A stretch of DNA of 13,530 bases from JBPOIS01 sp052034295 (lineage in GTDB: Bacteria; Pseudomonadota; Gammaproteobacteria; Pseudomonadales; Moraxellaceae). A model generated the notes under the pieces. It ran no database searches and was not told the origin of the DNA. It saw only the letters and a program-made list of their open reading frames with translations. The stretch is from NCBI GenBank assembly GCA_052034295.1, contig JBPOIS010000021.1:1-13530 (forward strand). The letters are read 5' to 3'. Within the stretch, counting starts at the first letter, position 1. The number at the start of each line of letters is the position of its first letter. Both the position numbers and the translations under genes were made by a program. Shown here in pieces: positions 7,118 through 12,832 of the stretch.

Positions 7118-7300
7118 TCAATCAATCAGGTCATCCAGCCGGACGGCCTCGTACAGCCAGATGAATTTAAATCTTTCTTTTTCAGGGGTCTGCTCTCGCA
7201 GTCGATCCAGCTGTTGAATGATGTCCGCGGGCTGCGGCCTTAGATTCAGCAACCGCTTGGCCTGCCGGATGGTCGGGCCGTCAAACGGGTTTTCGTGCAT
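7118..7300 (-). CDS. Small protein of unknown function (60 aa)
   Basis: Not recognised. I accept it as a gene because ATG 7300 is preceded by a strong GGAGG, 8 bases upstream, and a terminator-like hairpin lies just past the stop. The peptide is highly charged and apparently helical after about residue 10: PTIRQAKRLLNLRPQPAD, then IIQQLDRLREQTPEKERFKF, then a WLYEAVRLDDLID end. No Cys, signal peptide or membrane segment is present. A longer frame to 7378 adds unlikely residues through the flanking hairpin. It lies 90 bases left of the CRISPR array and on the strand the array is probably transcribed from, so it could sit at the end of that transcript. A role in CRISPR function is not supported by any motif. 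Confidence 0.6.
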   Translation of the reverse strand: MHENPFDGPTIRQAKRLLNLRPQPADIIQQLDRLREQTPEKERFKFIWLYEAVRLDDLID

Positions 7301-7364
7301 GTTGCGGACCTCCGCCCCGAACCCTTTCCGGCTTGGGCTCTGCGCGGCTACGCCTTGCCTTGCG

Positions 7365-7385
7365 GCTTTGCAAAGCAATGCTTTG
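7365..7385. repeat. Overlapping palindromes at the left edge of the CRISPR array
   Basis: GCTTTG (7365-7370), CAAAGC (7371-7376), AAT, GCTTTG (7380-7385). The central CAAAGC can pair with either neighbour, so two mutually exclusive hairpins are possible in RNA. It ends 5 bases before the degenerate terminal repeat. Confidence 0.7.
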
Positions 7386-7389
7386 TTTC

Positions 7390-7638
7390 GGTCTCACCCG
7401 ATCAAGTCTGGGAAATGTTCCGGACCTGCCGAAAACCTGGCAGATGTCGCTGTTGAGACGTCTTAATCCCATCAAGTCTGGGAAATGTTCCGGACCTTCA
7501 TTGTCTTTACTCAGAGGATTAAGACATGAGCGGTCTTAATCCCATCAAGTCTGGGAAATGTTCCGGACTACCATCCGCAATAAAGGAAACATCGTCGAGG
7601 CTGTCTTAATCCCATCAAGTCTGGGAAATGTTCCGGAC
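7390..7638 (-). CRISPR. Four-repeat CRISPR mini-array, no cas genes nearby
   Basis: Three identical 36-bp repeats lie at 7460-7495, 7533-7568 and 7603-7638, beginning GTCTTAATCCC and ending GTTCCGGAC on the plus strand. A fourth at 7390-7425 keeps the last 25 bases but is degenerate in the first 11. Spacers: 7426-7459 (34 bp), 7496-7532 (37 bp) and 7569-7602 (34 bp), unlike each other. Minus-strand transcription is inferred. The degenerate repeat should be leader-distal and is damaged at what would be its 3' end, and the likely leader is on the right. Read that way, the repeat has a short stem (TCCC, 9-base loop, GGGA) followed directly by its end, giving an ATTAAGAC handle as in type I/III systems with Cas6 processing. 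The subtype cannot be fixed without cas genes; I see none within 13.5 kb. Spacers are probably memory of foreign DNA, but their targets are unknown. Confidence 0.9.
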
Positions 7639-7663
7639 CCACCCCCCTCTTTTTCATCCCCAA

Positions 7664-7676
7664 AATCAACGGCTTG
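7664..7676 (+). promoter_or_regulatory. IHF-consensus match in the CRISPR leader
   Basis: AATCAACGGCTTG matches WATCAANNNNTTR at every defined position. It lies 26-38 bp from the leader-repeat junction. IHF bending of the leader next to the first repeat is established for spacer integration in E. coli type I-E and in type I-F systems. The match is seen; binding is inferred. Confidence 0.5.
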
Positions 7677-7706
7677 CAGGTAGGCATTCCAAAGATTTTC
7701 AGATGG

Positions 7707-7739
7707 TCATTTTTTGTACGTTTTTGGGTCAAAAAATGA
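7707..7739. repeat. 10-bp perfect inverted repeat in the leader
   Basis: TCATTTTTTG (7707-7716), 13-base gap, CAAAAAATGA (7730-7739). It is A/T-rich, so it is a weak RNA stem but a plausible protein-binding or cruciform site. It lies 69-101 bp from the leader-side repeat. Confidence 0.65.
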
Positions 7740-7760
7740 TCAGTGAAAGAGACAGGTGGT

Positions 7761-7947
7761 GTCCAGAACAGGGGGCTTAGCCCGCCCCCAGGGTCTCACA
7801 GGCCACAGTCCAGCGCATCACCCAGACTGGATGGGACGTCTGACGGCAATCGGTTGTTATACAATACCGCCGTGCCTCGACAGCACCGCGCCCACTGATC
7901 TTAGCAGAATGCCAGCGCCTGTCCAGACCCACCGCATCTGCTGGACC
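7761..7947. other. Intergenic, no gene seen
   Basis: A GC-rich hairpin is present, GGGGGC (7771-7776) pairing with GCCCCC (7784-7789), with no T-run after it. A short TTGT-TAT-ACAA dyad lies at 7854-7864. The minus strand of the latter contains TATAAC (7861-7856), a possible distant -10 for leftward transcription, without a convincing -35. An open frame on the plus strand (from 7756) runs antisense into the HIT gene and looks spurious. Confidence 0.5.
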
Positions 7948-8367
7948 TCAGCCCAGCGCCGCACGGATTTTTGCCGCATTCTGGCGCAGGTCCTCACCAT
8001 CGGCCATCGTGTGCGCGTGTGGCTGGCGCAGCGTGCCAATTGACCCCGGAATCACATGAAAATGCAGGTGCGGCACGGTCTGTCCCGCTGCCGGACCATT
8101 GAGCTGCATCAGCACGATGCCCTCGGCCTGCATCGCGGTTTTCACCGCCGCCGCCACCTTCTGTACCGTCTGGATCAGCGTGGCCGCCGCCTCCGGGGCG
8201 ATGTCCAGCAGCGTCTCGGCCGGGGTCTTGCTGATCACTAGCGTGTGGCCGGGTGCCTGCGGCATGATGTCCATGAACGCCAGCGTCTGCGCGTCTTCAT
8301 AGACCTTGTGGGCCGGGATCTCGCCGCGGAGGATTCGGGCAAAAATATTCTGGTCGTCGTAGGCCAT
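7948..8367 (-). CDS. HIT-family (histidine triad) protein
   Basis: Cytoplasmic nucleotide-binding protein of the HIT superfamily; relatives hydrolyse nucleoside phosphoramidates or dinucleotides. The substrate here is not known. 139 residues. The triad is intact: H100, H102 and H104 in PHLHFHVIPG, with H104 position being the expected nucleophile-type His. The N-terminal NIFARILRGEIPAHKVYED (7-25 by position) and the APGHTLVISK strand are typical. ATG 8367 has GAGGA 7 bases upstream, and the HIT fold begins at once; codons back to 8427 lie in the preceding gene's end. It is longer than the ~115-residue HinT, so I do not use that name. It follows the dehydrogenase gene by 35 bases on the same strand, probably one operon. 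Confidence 0.92.
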   Translation of the reverse strand: MAYDDQNIFARILRGEIPAHKVYEDAQTLAFMDIMPQAPGHTLVISKTPAETLLDIAPEAAATLIQTVQKVAAAVKTAMQAEGIVLMQLNGPAAGQTVPHLHFHVIPGSIGTLRQPHAHTMADGEDLRQNAAKIRAALG

Positions 8368-8402
8368 GGTTTTTTCCTCAAAAAAAACAGGTGGCCGGTA
8401 CC

Positions 8403-9275
8403 TTAGCAGATTTCCCGGCCCGTCCACTGCTCATACCAGCGGATCGCCGTGGAAAAATCATCGGCCGGGGTGGCCTGCTGCGCGGCCGCCCGGTACAGGC
8501 TCTGCACCTGCGCCATCACCGGCGTGGGCACCTGCGCCGACTGCGCCAGCGCCAGCGCGATGCCAGTGTCTTTGGCCAGCAGCGGCAGGGCAAAGGTACA
8601 GGGAAAACTGCGGTTGAGCACCCGGTTCGGCAGCAGGTTGGCACTGGCCACACTCTGGCCACTCGACGCATTGATGCAGGCCAGCGCCGCCGTCAGGTCC
8701 ACGCCATGCGCCTTCAGCACCGTGCAGCCTTCGGCCGCGGCCCACAGGTTCACCGCCATCATCATGTTGTTCACCGCCTTCACCGCAAAGCCCGCGCCAC
8801 TGCCACCCACATGCTGGATCAACCCCGCAAACGGCTCAATCGCCACCCGCGCCCGCGCCAGCGCGGACGGATCGCCGCCCACCATCACCGTCAGGGTGCC
8901 GTGCTCAGCCCCCACAGTCTGTCCGGACACCGGCGCATCCAGAAACGCCACCCCGCTCCGGGCCAGCGTGGCCGACAGCCGCTGCGCTGCTTCGGGCACC
9001 CCGCTGGTGCAATCCACCCAGATGCGGCCTGCCGCAGGCGGACACCCGGCGATCAGTGCTTCCACCTCGGCACTGGTGGGCAGACAGGAAAAAATCACCT
9101 CCGCCTGCACCGCCTCGGCCAGTGACACCGCCCGCGTGCCGTATTGCGCGGCATGGTCCACGGCCTTCTGTGCCGTGCGGTTCCACACCCGCACATCGCC
9201 GAAACGGGCCGGCAGATGCGCCGCCATGCGCCAGCCCATCGCCCCCAGACCCAAAAAAGCCACTGACTGCACCAT
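8403..9275 (-). CDS. NAD(P)-dependent beta-hydroxyacid dehydrogenase (3-hydroxyisobutyrate dehydrogenase family)
   Basis: Oxidises a beta-hydroxyacid, or reduces the matching semialdehyde, using NAD(P). The family includes MmsB, GarR and glyoxylate/succinic-semialdehyde reductases; the exact substrate is open. 290 residues. The N-terminal Rossmann motif FLGLGAMGWRMA starts at residue 7. The substrate loop DAPVSGQTVGAEHGTLTVMVGG (about 113-134) follows. The catalytic lysine is K166 in GFAVKAVNNMMM, followed by the all-alpha C-terminal domain. I chose ATG 9275, which puts the Rossmann strand at the N-terminus. An in-frame ATG at 9311 adds 12 non-conserved residues. Neither has a strong ribosome site, so the start is uncertain. 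Probably the first gene of an operon with the HIT gene. Confidence 0.88.
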   Translation of the reverse strand: MVQSVAFLGLGAMGWRMAAHLPARFGDVRVWNRTAQKAVDHAAQYGTRAVSLAEAVQAEVIFSCLPTSAEVEALIAGCPPAAGRIWVDCTSGVPEAAQRLSATLARSGVAFLDAPVSGQTVGAEHGTLTVMVGGDPSALARARVAIEPFAGLIQHVGGSGAGFAVKAVNNMMMAVNLWAAAEGCTVLKAHGVDLTAALACINASSGQSVASANLLPNRVLNRSFPCTFALPLLAKDTGIALALAQSAQVPTPVMAQVQSLYRAAAQQATPADDFSTAIRWYEQWTGREIC

Positions 9276-9338
9276 GCTGCTGGTTCCGCTGATTGTGTTG
9301 CCGCCCAGCATACAAAAGCCGCATCAAAAAACCAGCCC

Positions 9339-9366
9339 AAAAAAAAGCCCCCGCCGAAGCAGGGGC
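9339..9366 (-). terminator. Strong rho-independent terminator of the BI-1 gene
   Basis: Minus strand: GCCCCTGC, loop TTCG, GCGGGGGC (8-bp stem with one T-G wobble and a stable C-TTCG-G tetraloop), then eight T. It begins 19 bases past the stop of the BI-1 gene and insulates the dehydrogenase-HIT unit downstream. Confidence 0.92.
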
Positions 9367-9384
9367 CGGGGGCGCTTCAGGCGC

Positions 9385-10110
9385 TCAGTCGCGGGTCAGG
9401 CCCAGCAGGCGCAGAAACGACACATACATCCACACCAGCGTGGCCAGCAGCGCCACCCCGCAGAACCATTCAAAGCTCTGCGGTGCGCGGTATTCGGCGC
9501 TGCGCTCGATCAGGTCAAAGTCGAGGATCAGGTTCAGCGACGCGATCACCGCCACAAAAGCGGCAAAACCAATGCCGATCGGTCCCTTGCCAAACAGGAA
9601 CGGAATCGAGCTGCCAAAGGCCAGACTCATCACCAGCTGAACCACAAACAGCAGCGCCAGCGCCAGCGTGGCCGAAATGATGATCGACTTGAAACGCTCG
9701 GTGGCACGGATGATGCCCGCCTTGTAGAGGCCCAGCAGCGCAAAGGTGGTGATGAATGTGGCCGCCATGGCGGTCAGCGGCAGGCCGGGGTAGCGGGCAT
9801 TGTAGGCCGCCGAGATGGCCCCGAGAAACAGCCCCTCCAGCCCGGCATAGGGAATCGCCAGCGCCCGGCCCGTCTCAGGCTTGAAGGTGATGATCAGCGC
9901 CAGAATGAAGCCGCCAATACCGCCCACCGCCCAGCCTGCCGTGGCCAGCAGGGAGTTGGGGTGGTTGGCCATCATCACAAATGACAGCAGCGCCACCACC
10001 GTGGCCACGCCGGTCAGCAGCAGGGTCTTGTTGATGGCGCCCTGTACGGTCATCGGCTGTGCCGCAGGCAACACCGACACCCGCTGGAACATGGGATTAC
10101 TGCTTTGCAT
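9385..10110 (-). CDS. Bax inhibitor-1/YccA family membrane protein
   Basis: Inner-membrane protein of the BI-1/YccA (UPF0005) family. Characterised members are calcium-leak channels (BsYetJ) or modulators of membrane proteolysis (YccA with FtsH); the role here is unknown. 241 residues with about seven hydrophobic helices, beginning at TLLLTGVATVVALLSFVMM (about 29-47) and ending with WFCGVALLATLVWMYVSFLRLL. The segment LNLILDFDLIERSAEY (about 191-206) holds the family's acidic helix pair of Asp residues linked to pH-dependent gating in YetJ. ATG 10110 has AGGA 7 bases upstream. Single-gene unit with its own candidate promoter and a strong terminator. Confidence 0.92.
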   Translation of the reverse strand: MQSSNPMFQRVSVLPAAQPMTVQGAINKTLLLTGVATVVALLSFVMMANHPNSLLATAGWAVGGIGGFILALIITFKPETGRALAIPYAGLEGLFLGAISAAYNARYPGLPLTAMAATFITTFALLGLYKAGIIRATERFKSIIISATLALALLFVVQLVMSLAFGSSIPFLFGKGPIGIGFAAFVAVIASLNLILDFDLIERSAEYRAPQSFEWFCGVALLATLVWMYVSFLRLLGLTRD

Positions 10111-10146
10111 GATTTGATCCTGGGATCCATGAAGTGAAATGCCCTT

Positions 10147-10176
10147 TATCTAGACACATCCGGCCAGTGCTGGCAA
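10147..10176 (-). promoter_or_regulatory. Candidate promoter with dyad for the BI-1 gene
   Basis: On the minus strand TTGCCA (10176-10171) is a good -35; TAGATA (10152-10147), 18 bases on, is a weak -10. A dyad GCCAG-TG-CTGGC (10163-10174) overlaps the -35 edge and could be an operator. Transcription would start near 10140, 30 bases before the ATG. Confidence 0.35.
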
Positions 10177-10234
10177 TGGGAATTTTGGAGGTTTTTTGCT
10201 TAATCCGGGGGCGGCACGTCCGTGGGCTGGCTGG

Positions 10235-10251
10235 AAAAATTTTTTAAAAAA
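10235..10251. other. 17-bp pure A/T tract in a GC-rich gap
   Basis: AAAAATTTTTTAAAAAA, of which TTTTTTAAAAAA (10240-10251) is a perfect palindrome. It sits in the 300-bp gap between the divergent BI-1 and nadK genes, which otherwise holds no gene. It could be a bent or easily melted element or an UP-like/nucleoid-protein site. Confidence 0.5.
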
Positions 10252-10361
10252 CAACCGCCCAGCGTGCAGCCCAGCATCGGGTCTGCGCAGGTGTTGTCTT
10301 AAGAAAACCGCTGCCACGGTGGCCCGGCTGACTGTGCAGCACATGCAGGCCCGGCGCTGCG

Positions 10362-10370
10362 TGCTATGCT
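10362..10370 (+). promoter_or_regulatory. Candidate extended -10 promoter for nadK
   Basis: TGC followed by TATGCT (10365-10370), an extended -10 without a clear -35. Transcription would start near 10377, which would exclude the ATG at 10366 as start and fit translation from GTG 10411. Confidence 0.35.
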
Positions 10371-10410
10371 AGGCACCAGACAGCACACAACAGCTTTGGG
10401 CATACGGGCG

Positions 10411-11322
10411 GTGAAAGCACTCAATTTTCGCAACATTGGCCTGATTGGCCGACCCGGCAAGCGCTCGGTGGTGGACACCCTGCAGCGCCTGCATGATTTT
10501 CTGGAAGCGCGCGGCCTCAAGCCCATCTATGACGAGCAGACCGCCCAGCTCGCGGACCCGGGGCCGGCACAGGTGGTGTCGCGCGCGCTGCTGGGCGAGG
10601 TGTGTGACCTGGTGATTGTGGTGGGCGGCGATGGCTCGCTGCTGCACGCCGCCCGGGCACTGGCCCGGCACAAGACCCCGGTGCTGGGGGTGAACCGGGG
10701 CCGGCTGGGCTTTTTGACCGACGTGTCGCCGCGTGAACTGCTCGACAAGCTCGGTCAGGTGCTGGCCGGGGAATACACGCTGGACCGGCGCTTCCTGCTG
10801 CAGGTCGAGGTGCGCGGGGCCGACAGCAAGGTACGCTACGAGGCCACGGCGCTGAATGATATCGTGCTGCACTCCGGCAAATCGGTGCACATGCTTGACT
10901 TTGAGCTGACCATCGACGGCCACCACGTCTACCGCCAGCACAGTGATGGGCTGATCATTGCCACCCCGACCGGCTCCACCGCCTATGCGCTGTCCGGGGG
11001 GGGACCGATCCTGCACCCGAATCTGGATGCGGTGGTGCTGGTGCCGATGCACCCGCACACCCTGTCGTCGCGGCCCATCGTGGTCGGTGGCGAAAGTGAA
11101 ATCAAACTGCGTGTGCACGACAGCCAGTGGCAGCCGATGATCAGTGCCGATGGCCAGCCCAGCGTGATGGTCAGCGATCAGGACCGCATCCACATCCGCA
11201 AGCACCCCTTCAAACTCACCCTGCTGCACCCGCCTGGCTATGATTTTTATGCCGCCTGCCGCACCAAGCTGGGCTGGAGCCACTATCAGGACCCCAAACA
11301 GGACGATGCCGATGAACATTGA
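10411..11322 (+). CDS. nadK: NAD kinase
   Basis: Cytoplasmic kinase that phosphorylates NAD to NADP with ATP or polyphosphate. 303 residues from GTG 10411, the usual size. Motifs: RNIGLIGRPG at the N-terminus, the GGDGS signature (72-76, catalytic Asp D74), NRGRLGFLTD, then SDGLIIATPTGSTAYALSGG, and HTLSSRPIVV near the C-terminus. The start is inferred. Homologues begin a few residues before FRNIGxIGR, which favours GTG 10411 with a GGGCG-type weak ribosome site. The in-frame ATG at 10366 has no ribosome site, adds 15 residues, and overlaps the likely -10. The stop overlaps the next gene by 11 bases, so the two are co-transcribed and likely translationally coupled. Confidence 0.95.
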   Translation: MKALNFRNIGLIGRPGKRSVVDTLQRLHDFLEARGLKPIYDEQTAQLADPGPAQVVSRALLGEVCDLVIVVGGDGSLLHAARALARHKTPVLGVNRGRLGFLTDVSPRELLDKLGQVLAGEYTLDRRFLLQVEVRGADSKVRYEATALNDIVLHSGKSVHMLDFELTIDGHHVYRQHSDGLIIATPTGSTAYALSGGGPILHPNLDAVVLVPMHPHTLSSRPIVVGGESEIKLRVHDSQWQPMISADGQPSVMVSDQDRIHIRKHPFKLTLLHPPGYDFYAACRTKLGWSHYQDPKQDDADEH

Positions 11323-11596
11323 ACAGACCCTGGCCGCGCTGACCCCGGAACTGGTTGAGCGCTTTCGCACTGCCATCGAGACCGGCCGCTGGCCCAGCGG
11401 CGAGCGTGTCAGTGATGAACAGCGTGCCACCTGTCTACAGGCGGTGCTGATCTGGGAGCACCACCACCTCAGCCCCGAACAGCGCACCGGCTACATCGAC
11501 CGGGGCAGCAAGGCAGAGGATGAAGCCTGCGACACCCACCCGCACGGCCACCCGGACGATGACCGCTTCGCGGAAAAACCGCTGCGGCTGGTGTAA
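11312..11596 (+). CDS. yeaC: YeaC-like protein (DUF1315)
   Basis: Conserved small protein of unknown function, similar in layout to E. coli YeaC: MNIEQTLAALTPELVERFRTAIETGRWPSG (first 30), then SDEQRATCLQAVLIWEHHHL. 94 residues. ATG 11312 is chosen because AGGA (11300-11303) is 8 bases upstream. The ATG at 11306 is only 2 bases from it. The first 11 bases overlap the nadK 3' end in a different frame. The C-terminal third is unlike E. coli YeaC: a THPHGHPDDD run (about 73-82), with more His in WEHHH, could bind metal, but that is only a composition-based suggestion. Followed by a gap with a GC-rich hairpin, then sohB. Confidence 0.82.
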   Translation: MNIEQTLAALTPELVERFRTAIETGRWPSGERVSDEQRATCLQAVLIWEHHHLSPEQRTGYIDRGSKAEDEACDTHPHGHPDDDRFAEKPLRLV

Positions 11597-11626
11597 TCGC
11601 CCCACGCCGGACCCGGCCTTGAAAAA

Positions 11627-11641
11627 GCCCCGGACCGGGGC
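11627..11641. repeat. GC-rich hairpin between yeaC and sohB
   Basis: GCCCCG, loop GAC, CGGGGC. On the minus strand it is followed by five T (11626-11622), so it is terminator-like for leftward, antisense transcription. On the plus strand there is no T-run. No minus-strand gene ends here, so its role is unclear. Confidence 0.6.
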
Positions 11642-11683
11642 CATTGATGCTTTCATCATCCCAACCCCACTGGACATGCCTCC

Positions 11684-12646
11684 ATGCTGCTGCACCTGCC
11701 GCGACTGCCAGCCGAAATCCACGTCACCCACCTGAACGTCCAGCTGGAACGACAGCAGCAGGCGCTGGCCGCCACCCTGCTGGACCGCAAGGGGCAGCGT
11801 CAGCTTGGCAAAAAACAGGCCAAGGACCGCAAGGGCCGCGAAAAGCTTGACCAGCGCGTGTTTGTGCTGGATTTTCAGGGCGACATGGCCGCCAGTGCGG
11901 TGGAGCACCTGCGCGAGGAAATCACCCTGGTGCTGTCGATGGCGCGGGCCGGGCGTGACCGGATCGTGATCCGGCTGGACAGTCCGGGCGGGCTGGTGCA
12001 TGGCTATGGGCTGGCGGCGGCGCAACTGGCGCGGCTGCGCGAAGCAGGCTTTCAGCTGACCATCTGTGTGGACCGGGTCGCGGCCAGTGGCGGCTACATG
12101 ATGGCCTGCATCGCCCAGGAAATCATTGCCGCGCCATTTGCGGTGGTTGGCTCAATCGGCGTGGTGGCGCAGCTGCCGAATTTCCACAAGCTGCTGCAGC
12201 GGCTGGACATTGATTTTGATGTGTACACCGCCGGTGAGTACAAGCGCACCGTGACCGTGTTCGGCGAAAACTCCGACAGCGGCAAGGCCAAATTCGAAGC
12301 CGAGCTGCAGCAGACCCACGAGCTGTTCAAGCATTTTGTGGAAAAATACCGCCCGCAGATGAATGTTGAAGCCGTGGCCACTGGCGAGCACTGGTACGGT
12401 GAAGATGCCCTGAAAATGCAGCTGGTGGATCGCCTGCAGACCTCGGATGCCTACCTGCTCAGCCTGCTGCCGAACCATGACATCTATGCGCTGCAATCCC
12501 GCCGCAGGCCCACCCTGGCCGAAAAACTCGGTCTGGCGGCGGCGCAGATGAGCCGTGAGCTGCTGCCGGTGCTGGGCAGTGCCCTGCAGCACGGCCTGAC
12601 CCGCCTGAGCGCCCGGATGCCGCTGCTGCGCGACCTGGACCTGTGA
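11684..12646 (+). CDS. sohB: SohB-type S49 family peptidase, apparently without membrane anchor
   Basis: Serine peptidase of the SppA/SohB (S49) family, thought to degrade signal peptides or membrane-protein fragments. 320 residues against 349 in E. coli. Catalytic dyad present: S135 in VAASGGYMMAC and K187 in TAGEYKRTVTVFGEN. SPGGLVHGYGLAAAQL (100-115), GSIGVVAQLPNF and VATGEHWYGEDAL also match SohB. The lysine-rich segment KKQAKDRKGREK (43-54) precedes the domain, as in E. coli. The N-terminal membrane helix of E. coli SohB is absent: the protein begins MLLHLPRLPAEIHV, and the reading frame upstream closes at 11645 without a hydrophobic stretch. No good ribosome site precedes ATG 11684, so the start is not certain. 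Downstream of nadK-yeaC on the same strand; ends in a strong terminator. Confidence 0.9.
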   Translation: MLLHLPRLPAEIHVTHLNVQLERQQQALAATLLDRKGQRQLGKKQAKDRKGREKLDQRVFVLDFQGDMAASAVEHLREEITLVLSMARAGRDRIVIRLDSPGGLVHGYGLAAAQLARLREAGFQLTICVDRVAASGGYMMACIAQEIIAAPFAVVGSIGVVAQLPNFHKLLQRLDIDFDVYTAGEYKRTVTVFGENSDSGKAKFEAELQQTHELFKHFVEKYRPQMNVEAVATGEHWYGEDALKMQLVDRLQTSDAYLLSLLPNHDIYALQSRRRPTLAEKLGLAAAQMSRELLPVLGSALQHGLTRLSARMPLLRDLDL

Positions 12647-12665
12647 TCCGCTTCCGCAGTACATC

Positions 12666-12691
12666 ACCGGCCAGACCGGCCGGTTTTTTTT
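12666..12691 (+). terminator. Rho-independent terminator after sohB
   Basis: ACCGGCC, loop AGACC, GGCCGGT, with a T-run of eight at 12684-12691. It starts 20 bases after the sohB stop codon and probably ends the nadK-yeaC-sohB unit. Confidence 0.92.
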
Positions 12692-12832
12692 GGTGCAGGC
12701 CACCGCCGGGGTTACACAACCGCGCAGCTTGCTGACGCAGGGCCAGCAAATCGGCTACAGGCTGCGCAGGTTCGGGCGTGGTATTGCTCTGGGCTGTGAA
12801 CCCTGAACGTCCTTTGCAAGGAGCCTGCCCTC

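Larger units (their letters stand above)
7639..7760 (-). promoter_or_regulatory. Putative CRISPR leader
   Basis: The flank to the right of the last perfect repeat is much richer in A/T runs than the surrounding genes. It holds an IHF-consensus site (7664-7676), a 10-bp inverted repeat (7707-7739) and, on the minus strand, a -35-like TTGACC (7732-7727) without a good -10 at normal spacing. It is on the side opposite the degenerate repeat, where a leader is expected. Confidence 0.55.

Noticed and set aside
7333..7539. Short plus- and minus-strand frames across the CRISPR repeats
   Set aside because: They translate the repeat units and lack ribosome sites. The 70- and 73-bp spacing and variable spacers fit a CRISPR array, not a repetitive protein.
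7761..7790. GGGGGC/GCCCCC hairpin as a terminator
   Set aside because: No T-run follows on either strand and no gene ends nearby; recorded only as a feature of the gap.
7756..8043. A 95-codon plus-strand frame to the right of the array
   Set aside because: The second half is antisense to the conserved end of the HIT gene and no ribosome site or motif supports it.
8449..9984. A 511-codon plus-strand frame opposite the dehydrogenase and BI-1 genes
   Set aside because: It spans two clearly identified minus-strand genes and the terminator between them, with low-complexity composition and no known domain.
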